From assembly GCA_017463205.1 (NCBI GenBank), contig JAFTPQ010000002.1:1-34908 (forward strand): 34,908 nucleotides of DNA, read 5' to 3'. Below the pieces are notes generated by a model. It was given only the letters and a program-made list of their open reading frames with translations. It was not told the origin of the DNA and searched no databases. The stretch is from Clostridia bacterium (GTDB lineage: Bacteria; Bacillota; Clostridia; Christensenellales; Borkfalkiaceae). Of this stretch, positions 17,410-25,735 are shown in pieces. The position numbers were made by a program, and so were the translations under genes. Within the stretch, counting starts at the first letter, position 1. Each line of letters begins with the position of its first letter.

Positions 17410-19716
17410 TTATGCACCATAGTTGTTGTTGATTGTGGAATTGGTAAACGTATATTTTCCTTCAACCGTCTTACAATGCGAACACAACAAGTCAATTGTA
17501 CCGCTATAATTAACCGTAGTATTGGTAAGCGTAAGCGCATAATAATCGGTTTGACCGCCCGTTAAATATCTGCTCGTCGTCGTAGTATCCGTAAGCGTAA
17601 ACGTACAATTGTTTATAACCGTTGAAGACGAGTTGATACCATAAGCAAAGAAACCTGCACCTTTTACGGCAAACGAACCTTGAATGTGAATATTTTCAAA
17701 CGTACCGCCCGCCAAATAGCCGAACAAACCTTGATCGCCTGCCGTTAAATTGGTATAATTTACGTTCTTCCACGTTGCGCCCGACAATAAGCGTTGTAAA
17801 ACACCGTGTCCGCAAGTAAATCCGTCGATCGTATGACCAAGCCCGTCAAACGTCTTTTCGAAATACCCTCCGTTCGTGTATTTATTTCCTGCGGGTGCGG
17901 TAATATCGCTTGCAAGCACCGTATATTCGTACGAGTTATAACCGCCCCCAGCTACAAGCGCCCAAGCGTTATATTCCGTCCACGACGTAATCACATTATC
18001 TGCGTGTACGATATTCATTACGCGCAAACCTTTGTCCGTCGTCATCATCAACGTAGTTGCGCCCGTAGCGGTTGCGGGATAGCTTAATACGCCGTCCGCC
18101 ACCGTCGCCTGCGTTTCTACGCCGTTGACAAGCAATTTGCTGATCGTCGTAGGCGCAGTTTCACCCATTTGCGAAAGTGTGAACGTTGCCGTACCGCCGC
18201 TTACCTTTGCGTAATAATTGGTGTTTACGTCGTCCACGTCGTACAAATAATAGTTAGAGCCTTTCGACAGATCAAGATCGGTCGTCGTCAGTTGACCGTT
18301 CCCGTAAATAACCGTCGTGTTGATCAACGTAAGATCGTTATAAACATCACCTTTCAACGCCAAATTTATCGCTGTACCCGCAGTTTCGTGGTTGAGATTA
18401 AATACGCAGTTTTTGATCAAGGTATTCGCCCGATTAATAGTAAAGCCTAATAACGCATTTTTATTGTCAACCGTACCCGAAATGGTTATATTTTCATAAA
18501 TACCGCCAAGGACCTGATAGAACACCGCTTCGCCCGAATAGTTGGTATAATTTACGTTCTTCCAAGTGGTCGTGCCACCGTCCAAATAGCGCACGATACC
18601 CATACCGCCCATAAAGCCGTCAATGGTATGACCTAAACCGTTAAATACTTTACCCGAAGGCATAACGCCAGTATAAACCCAACCCAAACTTGCAGCCGAA
18701 ATATCGTTTGCAAGAACGGTATATGTACCTTTCGTAAAGTTGCCGTTCACCGTATCGTCTTTATTTACCCAAGCTTTCATTTCCGCTGCCGTCGTAATGA
18801 CGTTGTCCGCTTGCACCAACGCTACGGTGTAAACGCCGTTCGTTGTCGCCAAAGTCAACGTTCTTTCGCCAACCGTCGTCGCGTATGTAAGCGTAGTGCC
18901 GTTTAACGACCATTCGACAAACTCGCCGTCTACCATAACGCCAACTACATCATTTGCCGCAACGGAAAGTTTTGTTAAATCGAGCGTTGCGTTGCCGCTT
19001 TCCACCAATACGTATTCATCTTCGTACGTTTTTGCGGAAGTTGTTACGTATGCGCCGATTTCCGCGCGTTGCGCTTCCGTAAACGGGCTGTACCAACCGT
19101 CTGCCACTTGGTTGCAATAGGTTTCGTCCGTTTCGCTTGTTACGTCGTAATATGCCGCCGTCGCCACGCTGCCAACCGATTTGCTCACAGTTTCCGTATA
19201 ATACGTTACGCCGTCTGCGATCACATAGCTGCGCGCCGTAATCTCGGTGTTATATGCCGTAGAGGGGATATCGTTGATATACGCTCTGTACGAAATAACC
19301 GCTTCGCCGCCGTCGTCCGTCGTTACAAGTCCGCCGCGACGGTTTTCTGCGCCGCCTTCCAACACCACTTTTTGCGTTTTGTTGTGAACTGCGTTGCCTT
19401 GTGCGTCCAACGCAAGTTCTGCGTCCGCTACGTTAAAGCCCGTAGGCACAAACAACGTACCCACTTCCGTTACGTTTTCAAGCGCTGCATACGTTGTTTG
19501 CGGAATCAACGTTTCAAAACGGAAACCGCCGTTCGTTTCGCTTTCCGAAACTGCCAAACGTACGCTCACTTTTTCCACGCGGAAGTTTTCCAACGTGTTT
19601 AAGCTTGTTGCCGCTGCCGCTTTATGGAAAGACAAATTTCCAACTGCTACGCAGCTTAAGGAAACCGCTGTTAAAGCAAGAATTGCCAATGAAATTTTTT
19701 TACTGTTTTTTCTCAT
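17410..19716 (-). CDS. Secreted protein with beta-helix-type repeats
   Basis: This 768-aa protein has a signal peptide (start MRKNSKKISLAILAL, cleavage near KAAAA) with no lipobox. Residues about 45-200 form the domain shared with the protein at 5449-7368 (TARSYVIADGVTYYTE, SKSVGSVA). After a short region come two units of about 270 aa (starting near residues 305 and 575), each with ADNVIT, YTVLA, DGLGHTIDGF and TWKNVNYTN. These are consistent with a right-handed beta-helix, as in GLUG-like or pectate-lyase-like carbohydrate-binding proteins, but no lyase active site was seen. The ATG at 19716 follows AAGGAGG, which overlaps the stop of the 44-aa peptide gene. A longer frame from 19770 is rejected. 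Its first unit is nearly identical to those in the 1248-aa lipoprotein. Confidence 0.87.
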   Translation of the reverse strand: MRKNSKKISLAILALTAVSLSCVAVGNLSFHKAAAATSLNTLENFRVEKVSVRLAVSESETNGGFRFETLIPQTTYAALENVTEVGTLFVPTGFNVADAELALDAQGNAVHNKTQKVVLEGGAENRRGGLVTTDDGGEAVISYRAYINDIPSTAYNTEITARSYVIADGVTYYTETVSKSVGSVATAAYYDVTSETDETYCNQVADGWYSPFTEAQRAEIGAYVTTSAKTYEDEYVLVESGNATLDLTKLSVAANDVVGVMVDGEFVEWSLNGTTLTYATTVGERTLTLATTNGVYTVALVQADNVITTAAEMKAWVNKDDTVNGNFTKGTYTVLANDISAASLGWVYTGVMPSGKVFNGLGHTIDGFMGGMGIVRYLDGGTTTWKNVNYTNYSGEAVFYQVLGGIYENITISGTVDNKNALLGFTINRANTLIKNCVFNLNHETAGTAINLALKGDVYNDLTLINTTVIYGNGQLTTTDLDLSKGSNYYLYDVDDVNTNYYAKVSGGTATFTLSQMGETAPTTISKLLVNGVETQATVADGVLSYPATATGATTLMMTTDKGLRVMNIVHADNVITSWTEYNAWALVAGGGYNSYEYTVLASDITAPAGNKYTNGGYFEKTFDGLGHTIDGFTCGHGVLQRLLSGATWKNVNYTNLTAGDQGLFGYLAGGTFENIHIQGSFAVKGAGFFAYGINSSSTVINNCTFTLTDTTTTSRYLTGGQTDYYALTLTNTTVNYSGTIDLLCSHCKTVEGKYTFTNSTINNNYGA

Positions 19717-19730
19717 TTTGTTTCCTCCTT

Positions 19731-19865
19731 TTAGAACGTTGAGCCGTCCCCCCACAAATCTCCATTCCAACTTGCGCCGTATTCTTCGCCGCTTGTTCGA
19801 ATCATGTCTTCGGTATCAAGGTTTACTACCGCAATACGAAGTTCTTCATAGTTCTTGAGTTCCAT
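19731..19865 (-). CDS. Small acidic peptide (44 aa) with EDMIRTSG motif
   Basis: The ATG at 19865 follows a strong GGAGGG site. The TAA at 19731-19733 merges with the AAGGAGG site of the secreted-protein gene, whose start is 14 bp further on, so the two are translated together. The peptide begins MELKNYEELRIAVVN, continues LDTEDMIRTSG, and ends with an acidic tryptophan-rich tail (WNGDLWGDGSTF). There is no signal peptide or membrane segment. It shares with the 45-aa peptide at 5295-5432 the length, the E-D-hydrophobic-hydrophobic-x-(T/A)-S-G core and the Trp/Asp tail. No family is named and no function is assigned. Because no peptide-modification enzyme is nearby, a RiPP precursor is possible but unsupported. 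Confidence 0.75.
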   Translation of the reverse strand: MELKNYEELRIAVVNLDTEDMIRTSGEEYGASWNGDLWGDGSTF

Positions 19866-19921
19866 TTTTGCCCTCCGAATTAGATTTTTTTCCTTTTGAA
19901 GGAATTATATTTACAAACTTA

Positions 19922-19952
19922 CCGCGAAAATATTTTTTCGCGCGTTTCGCGG
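19922..19952. repeat. Inverted repeat between the 1248-aa lipoprotein and small-peptide genes
   Basis: An 8-bp inverted repeat CCGCGAAA/TTTCGCGG (19922-19929 and 19945-19952) with a 15-nt loop lies 42-72 bp after the lipoprotein stop. There is no adjacent T-run on the minus strand, so it may be an RNA-processing or stability element rather than a terminator. Confidence 0.4.
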
Positions 19953-19993
19953 CAAGTTGTAATTCCGTTACTACGCCTCGTTGCCGTTGCGTA

Positions 19994-21400
19994 TCAGTTT
20001 GCGTTGACGTCGTCCACGTCATACAAATGATAATTAGAGCCTTTCGACAGATCAAGATCGGTCGTCGTCAGTTGTCCGTTGCCATAAGTGACCGTGGTAT
20101 CGATCAAAGTAAGATCGTTATAAGCACTGCCCTTCTTTGCCAAATTCAACGCCGTGCCCGCCGTTGCGTGATTGAGATTGAACGTACATTTGTTGATCAC
20201 GGTATTCGCGCGGTTGATGGTGAAACCCAACAAAGCGCCCGTACCGGTGTTGACCGTTCCCGTAATCGTGATGTTTTCATAAACGCCGCCAAGGATCTGA
20301 TAGAACACCGCTTCGCCCGAATAATTGGTGTAATTTACGTTCTTCCAAGTGGTTGTGCCGCCGTCCAAATAGCGCACGATACCCATACCGCCGACAAACC
20401 CGTCTACGGTGTGTCCCAAACCGTCGAATACGCAACCTGCAGGGAAGATGCCGAAATATTGCGTTCCCGACGTTTTGATATCGTTTGCAAGCACCGTGTA
20501 CGTACCAACCGTAAAGTTGCCTTTATCCTTATGTCCCCATTGGATAAATTCTTCCGCCGTCGTGATGACATTGTCCGCGTGTACGATAGTCATTACGTAC
20601 CCGCCTTTGTCCGTCGCCATCGTAAGCGTGGTTGCGCCTACATTCGTCGCGGGATAGCTCAATGCGCCACCTGCAACCGTCGCTTGCGTTTCTACGCCGT
20701 TGACAAGCAATTTGCTTACCGTAGTCGGCGCGTCTTCACCCATTTGCGAAAGCACGAACGTTGCCGTACCGCCGCTTACTTTCGCATAATAGCTGGTGGC
20801 GATCACGTCGTCTGCGTCATACAAATAATAATTAGAGCCTTTCGACAGATCCAAATCGGTCGTCGTCAATTGTCCGTTGCTGTAAATAACCGTCGTATCG
20901 ATCAACGTAAGATCGTTATAAACACTGCCCTTCTTTGCCAAATTCAACGCCGTACCCGCCGTCGTATGCGTGACATCGAACGTACAATTTTTAATCACGG
21001 TATTCGCGCGGTTGATGGTGAAACCCAACAAAGCGCCCGTACCGGTGTTGACCGTTCCCGTGATCGTGATGTTTTCATAAACGCCGCCAAGGATCTGATA
21101 GAACACCGCTTCACCCGAATAGTTGATATAATTTACGTTCTTCCAAGTGGTTGTGCCGCCGTCTAAATAGCGCACGATACCCATACCGCCCATAAAGCCG
21201 TCTACGGTGTGTCCCAAGCCGTCGAATATTTTGCCCTGCGGGAAGCCGCCAAAATATTGCCAGCCCGACGTCTTGATATCATTTGCAAGCACCGTGTACG
21301 TACCGACCGCAAAATTGCCTTTATCTTTATGTCCCCATTGGATAAATTCTTCCGCAGTGGTAATGACGTTGTCCGCTTGCAATACGTCCACGGTGTACGC
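19994..21400 (-). repeat. Tandem 798-bp repeat units within the lipoprotein gene, with a third copy in the next gene
   Basis: The word CTTTCGACAGATC occurs at 20041 and 20839, exactly 798 bp (266 codons) apart, inside long near-identical stretches. A third, slightly more diverged copy with the same word at 18261 lies in the neighbouring gene (about 18190-18830). Long identical blocks such as CTGATAGAACACCGCTTC are shared by all three. Confidence 0.85.
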
Positions 21401-23740
21401 GCACGTTTCCGTTGTTAATACAAGCGTTACGTTGCCCGTTTCTGCCGTATCGTAATACAAAATACCGTTCTTCGTTTCACAATCTTTTTCAACGCCGTTG
21501 ATCATTACAGATTGAACTTCGCCGATGTCTTTGCCGAGTTTGCTTAAATTGAGTTTGCCTTGACCGTTCATTGCGTCCACGTACTGTCCCGTATAGGTGA
21601 GCGTTTCCGACGCGCGAATGGTGTATGTTTTTTCGATTTTTACGTCGTTTAAGCTGTTGGTAAACACAAGCGTGATCGGCGTTCCAAGCGCAACGTTCGT
21701 TGCGATCGTCAGCGTGTTTCCGTCAAACGTTACACCGTTTACGGCGTTCTTTAAGACGATTTCCGAGCACGCCATCGTCGTAGAAACCGTCACCGTCGCG
21801 CCCGCTTCAAAATTGCCGTCAACCATGATACGCGAATTTTCAAAAATTTCCGTTAAATCGCTCATAACGGGCAAATCGTTTTGAGATACGTTCCAATACC
21901 CGTCGAAGCCGTCAAAATCTTTCGTTGCCACGTATTGGGAAACGGACGTATAATGCAACGAATCTTTTCTTTCGCCGTAATCAGCGCAAGTCAACATTTC
22001 ACCGTCGTATACGTAACGCATATTGTCCAATATATTATTCGTTCCCGTACCCGAATAGTACGCGCCCGTGCCGATCAGCGTCGAATTTTCCGCATAGTCC
22101 ACGTCAAACGCTATAACGACGTTTGTATACGAGGCTTTCGAATATTCGCCGCCGCAGAACACCGCTTGTTTTTCCGCAGGATTTTTGATCGTCCCCACAA
22201 CGAGTACGTCACTGACCGAACCCGTGTGTTGATAGCCGAACAACCCGTACGCGCCGATGTTTTCGTTGTTAAATTCCGTTTGCTCGCCCGCATCCTTTAC
22301 AACGTTGACGTATTGTACGTTTTTGATCAACGCGCCTTCGCTTATATACGTAACGATCCCGTACGGCGTTATAAAGTTGGAAATCGTATGTCCGCGACCG
22401 TCGAAAATACATCTGAACCATTGCGTTCCGCCATTCAATACGTCGCCTCCCATATCGATATCTTCCGTCAACACCGTATATCCGTACAACGAGCCGTATT
22501 GGGTATAGAATTTTTGCAAATCCGCCTTGCTCGATATCAACGTTTGCGCGATAAAGCCGTCGATCGTATAAACGACTTTTTCAAGTTCCACTTCCAACTG
22601 CACGTCGCCACAAGAAGCGTCCGTTACGTTTAACGTGTTTCCGTCGGCAGTCGCGACAAGCGTATTCCCCTTTTCTCGCACTGCAACCAAAGAGGTCAAA
22701 TCGATGCCCGCACCCGTCAAATCGATTGCCGTAACGCCCGTTACGTCGTTTTCAAAATCGGATTTTTTCGTACCCGTTGCGCTCTTTGCAAGGAAATCCG
22801 TCTGTTTTGCCACCGTTTCTTTTTCAACGACGACCTTGATCTTCGCCGTGTAAACGTTGTCCGTCATCGGGGATTCAAACGAAACCGAAACCGTCGTTTC
22901 ACCCGATTTTAAAGGCAGGATCTTCTCGTCCTCCACCTTCGCAACCGTATTGTCCGCCACTTCGTACGTAAACGTGATGTCGTCGCGCATTTCCGAACCG
23001 ACTACCGCTTTGAAATGCTCCACCGAATATTCCGTCAAGCTGTCTGCAAGATAATTCGTAAGCTTTAACGTCAGCGTATTTTCGTCGATATCCGTCTTAA
23101 TGGACAAATATTCCCGCACGATTACGGTATACGTAGCGTTCAAAACCGTAACGCCGTTTAAAACCGCCGTCGCCGTCAGCTCTTGTTCCCCTTCTTTCAA
23201 CGCCGTTACGTTGCCTTCGCCGTCGATCGTAAATACGTTGCCTTCCGTGGCAAACGTCACCTCTACGCCTTCCACAACGACGTCGTTGCTGACCACCGTA
23301 GGGTCTAATTTATACGGCGAGCCCAAATACAGCGTCATTCCGTCTTCCAACATGGCAAACTTGGTTTCAACGCCCTCTTTCGTAACCGTTACACTGCAAG
23401 TTTCCGACAAACTTCCCGCCGTTGCGGTGATGGTTGCCGTCCCTTCTTTACAGCCGTAAATTTCGCCGTTTTCTACGGTTACAACGCTTGCGTCGGACGT
23501 CGTCCAAACGATCGTTTCCGTAGAATTTTTCAAAGTTGCCACAATCGTAGTTTTGCTAAATAGCGGTAACGTTACGTTTTTTACATTCAAGGACAAAGTC
23601 GGGTTCAATTCCTCTACTGCGGGCGGAGTTGTAGAAATAACGTTCTCATTCCCGCCTTTGCCGCACGCGCTGAATCCAAGCGTCGCAATACCCATTACGC
23701 CGCAAAGAAGCAACAATACCGCTTTATTGTTTTTTCTCAT
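19994..23740 (-). CDS. Large lipoprotein with Ig-like domains and beta-helix-type repeats
   Basis: This 1248-aa surface lipoprotein has lipobox FSAC (Cys26). The N-terminal part has Ig-like BIG2 segments (about 45-120, WTTSDASVVTVENGEI; then about 130-310). A GLUG-type region starts near 400 (DGRGHTISNFITPYG). Two near-identical 266-aa units follow, from about 793 and 1059, with ADNVITTAEEFIQWGHKD, FDGLGHTVDGF and TTTWKNVNY. The protein stops at DVDDVNAN, just where the other copies continue with YYAKVSGG, so the second unit is cut short. The ATG at 23740 follows AAGGAGG overlapping the upstream stop. It probably binds extracellular glycan; no catalytic residues were recognised. Confidence 0.85.
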   Translation of the reverse strand: MRKNNKAVLLLLCGVMGIATLGFSACGKGGNENVISTTPPAVEELNPTLSLNVKNVTLPLFSKTTIVATLKNSTETIVWTTSDASVVTVENGEIYGCKEGTATITATAGSLSETCSVTVTKEGVETKFAMLEDGMTLYLGSPYKLDPTVVSNDVVVEGVEVTFATEGNVFTIDGEGNVTALKEGEQELTATAVLNGVTVLNATYTVIVREYLSIKTDIDENTLTLKLTNYLADSLTEYSVEHFKAVVGSEMRDDITFTYEVADNTVAKVEDEKILPLKSGETTVSVSFESPMTDNVYTAKIKVVVEKETVAKQTDFLAKSATGTKKSDFENDVTGVTAIDLTGAGIDLTSLVAVREKGNTLVATADGNTLNVTDASCGDVQLEVELEKVVYTIDGFIAQTLISSKADLQKFYTQYGSLYGYTVLTEDIDMGGDVLNGGTQWFRCIFDGRGHTISNFITPYGIVTYISEGALIKNVQYVNVVKDAGEQTEFNNENIGAYGLFGYQHTGSVSDVLVVGTIKNPAEKQAVFCGGEYSKASYTNVVIAFDVDYAENSTLIGTGAYYSGTGTNNILDNMRYVYDGEMLTCADYGERKDSLHYTSVSQYVATKDFDGFDGYWNVSQNDLPVMSDLTEIFENSRIMVDGNFEAGATVTVSTTMACSEIVLKNAVNGVTFDGNTLTIATNVALGTPITLVFTNSLNDVKIEKTYTIRASETLTYTGQYVDAMNGQGKLNLSKLGKDIGEVQSVMINGVEKDCETKNGILYYDTAETGNVTLVLTTETCAYTVDVLQADNVITTAEEFIQWGHKDKGNFAVGTYTVLANDIKTSGWQYFGGFPQGKIFDGLGHTVDGFMGGMGIVRYLDGGTTTWKNVNYINYSGEAVFYQILGGVYENITITGTVNTGTGALLGFTINRANTVIKNCTFDVTHTTAGTALNLAKKGSVYNDLTLIDTTVIYSNGQLTTTDLDLSKGSNYYLYDADDVIATSYYAKVSGGTATFVLSQMGEDAPTTVSKLLVNGVETQATVAGGALSYPATNVGATTLTMATDKGGYVMTIVHADNVITTAEEFIQWGHKDKGNFTVGTYTVLANDIKTSGTQYFGIFPAGCVFDGLGHTVDGFVGGMGIVRYLDGGTTTWKNVNYTNYSGEAVFYQILGGVYENITITGTVNTGTGALLGFTINRANTVINKCTFNLNHATAGTALNLAKKGSAYNDLTLIDTTVTYGNGQLTTTDLDLSKGSNYHLYDVDDVNAN

Positions 23741-23752
23741 ATTTTTTCCTCC

Positions 23753-25732
23753 TTAATACCCGTTTGCATTAAAATAATCACTCGTCGATATCCCTTCCGA
23801 AAGAGCGTTTATATCCAACCGTTCTACATCTGCCCTAAACGAAGATTTCATTTGCGCCAATTCCGTATTGCTGTACGTCGAACCGTACGCTTCGATCAAA
23901 ACATATCGAGGAAATATACTTTCTTTCACGATATTGTCCATGATCGCTTGATAGAGCTTGAGATCGCTCAACTGATAAGATTCGATTTTGGTTTTGGCAA
24001 CTTCAAACGTTTCGAGCATTTGCACCAACATACGTTTATCCCACCATTCGACGCTGGTTGCAGGTTGCGACCAAATACCTTTGTTGAGGTCTTTCGTCTT
24101 TTGCAATTCCATGCCGACGCGCATTTGCAAGAAAGCGTTATACATATCTTGCCCCGCGTCTTGGTAAACGTTATCAAAGAAATTTTGAATAAGCGCGTTT
24201 ACGTCGGCTTTTACGTTCCACATCAATTTCGACCAAAGATAGGTTTTTACGTCGTCAAATCCCGTTTGCGCACGCAAATTGTATGCGCCTTGCATCCAAA
24301 CGATCTTTGCGTTCATCTCGTACAACCGCGTCATTGCGTCTTGCATCGATCCGTACGTGTTGTACGGCGTAAGATACGAACCGAAATAACAATCGTACCC
24401 CCAATAGCAAAACGATTTCGCGCAAGGCACCCACGATTCGGTAAGGTTGTAAAGGGTGACATTTTCTTCTGCGTAAATGCTATCGATATAATTAGCGGAA
24501 ATCGGCGCGATCTGCACGGATATGTTATCCCGCAAAATCACTTCCTCGTCGATCGCCGAATACGTCCCGTCGCTGTTACGAATCGCAGGCGCTTTTTCCG
24601 TTTGATGATATGCAAATATTACGAATTGAATCTTTCTTCCCACCTGTTCGTCTTCAAGCCACTTTTCCACCCGTTCCGCAACGTCGTTCGCCAAAATGAT
24701 TTGCGACGCCGCATTCGTGCCGTATTTATTTTTCAATGCGCTGCACGCGTTGCAGCTACACCAAACGTTGACATCCATTTGCGTCAGCGAAATATAATCG
24801 TGGTCGGGATCGGAAAGTATCAATTTTTTACAATTTTCTACAATTTCGGTGATGAGCGCTTCGTATTCCTCGGGATCGCCGTGCGCCGTATAGCAAAGCT
24901 GCTGCTTCGAATCCATAAACCAATACGGGTGTTCCTCTTCATAATCCTTTTCCAGCGTACCGTTGTCGTATTTATCTTTCAAACTTGTATCATGCGTTTT
25001 CGTCGGTAATATCGTACGCAACATCGTATGTACTTGCGCGTTTTCGATATACACTTCTTGGTCGTGGAACATACGCATACGTTCGCGGAAAACCGAATTG
25101 GTAAACGCCGCTCCGTAAGGCGCGATTCTGTATTCGAAATCGGGTACTTCTTTAATTTCGAAATTAGGCAAAGTAAGTTCGCTTACGTTTGTATCCAACG
25201 AATAATGATTGGAAGTAAATTGTTCGTACCCAACAAGGTGACCTAACAGATCGTATGCGCCGTACAATGCGCCAAACCCGCCTGCGGAAGCAACGAAAAT
25301 ACTCTGCCCCACCGTGCGAATTTCATATCCCTGCTGACCGAGCTCCACTTCGTTGATTTCAATGTTCGCGGTTTCCAACAAAGACGTGTTGCCCAAAGAA
25401 ATATATTTCGCAGTGTCCGACCACGTCGCTTGCGCATCTGTGATCACTTCCAACTCGATATCCGTCGCTTCACTGAAAAAAGTTTCAAACTCGTTTGCCG
25501 CTTTTTTCGTCTTCACGTCAGCGTCTACGGGAATGACGAGTTTATACTCGCTGTTGCCGTCCTCAACAAGCATATGATCCGTTTCGCCCACTACGCCGCC
25601 GTGTTCACCGCCTTCGGGCAACGGTTTTTCGGACGAATCGCTGCTCTGATTTCCGCCGCCGCAAGAGGCGAGATTGCTCACAAGTAAACATATCGCCAAT
25701 GCGCATACGCCTATTTTAAATTTGTTTTTCAT
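23753..25732 (-). CDS. DUF4838-type lipoprotein
   Basis: This 659-aa surface lipoprotein has lipobox LASC (Cys24) and a Ser/Glu/Gly linker. A GH-associated N-terminal domain (about 60-190) contains KKAANEFETFFSEAT and YISLGNTSLL, resembling the domain in front of GH20/GH67 barrels. A TIM-barrel-like DUF4838 domain follows with ISLTQMDVNVWCSCNACS (C-x-C-x2-C) and FAYHQTEKAP. These features match DUF4838 proteins, which occur in polysaccharide-use clusters and are thought to be glycosidase-like; activity is not established to my knowledge. The start at 25732 uses a GGAGG site inside the end of the upstream gene, whose stop is 3 bp away, so translation is coupled. Confidence 0.82.
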   Translation of the reverse strand: MKNKFKIGVCALAICLLVSNLASCGGGNQSSDSSEKPLPEGGEHGGVVGETDHMLVEDGNSEYKLVIPVDADVKTKKAANEFETFFSEATDIELEVITDAQATWSDTAKYISLGNTSLLETANIEINEVELGQQGYEIRTVGQSIFVASAGGFGALYGAYDLLGHLVGYEQFTSNHYSLDTNVSELTLPNFEIKEVPDFEYRIAPYGAAFTNSVFRERMRMFHDQEVYIENAQVHTMLRTILPTKTHDTSLKDKYDNGTLEKDYEEEHPYWFMDSKQQLCYTAHGDPEEYEALITEIVENCKKLILSDPDHDYISLTQMDVNVWCSCNACSALKNKYGTNAASQIILANDVAERVEKWLEDEQVGRKIQFVIFAYHQTEKAPAIRNSDGTYSAIDEEVILRDNISVQIAPISANYIDSIYAEENVTLYNLTESWVPCAKSFCYWGYDCYFGSYLTPYNTYGSMQDAMTRLYEMNAKIVWMQGAYNLRAQTGFDDVKTYLWSKLMWNVKADVNALIQNFFDNVYQDAGQDMYNAFLQMRVGMELQKTKDLNKGIWSQPATSVEWWDKRMLVQMLETFEVAKTKIESYQLSDLKLYQAIMDNIVKESIFPRYVLIEAYGSTYSNTELAQMKSSFRADVERLDINALSEGISTSDYFNANGY

Positions 25733-25735
25733 CTT

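Noticed and set aside
19717..19770. Upstream start for the secreted beta-helix-type protein
   Set aside because: The added residues overlap the 44-aa peptide gene in another frame and precede the true signal peptide; AAGGAGG fits the ATG at 19716.
5295..19865. Small peptides as RiPP precursors
   Set aside because: No modification enzyme, protease or dedicated exporter gene was seen near either peptide, so the idea is kept only as an open alternative.
19868..21166. Long plus-strand frame opposite the 1248-aa lipoprotein gene
   Set aside because: It is open because the minus-strand repeats avoid stops in that frame. It has no ribosome binding site, its product is Arg/Ile/Val-rich without a recognisable domain, and the minus-strand protein has a clear signal and domains.
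18190..21400. Repeated blocks as a CRISPR array or insertion sequence
   Set aside because: The repeats are 0.8 kb, in frame and code for protein units; there are no short direct repeats with unique spacers and no transposase.
23852..25009. 385-codon plus-strand frame opposite the DUF4838 gene
   Set aside because: Basic, His/Phe/Arg-rich antisense frame with no initiation signal, lying inside a well-supported minus-strand gene.
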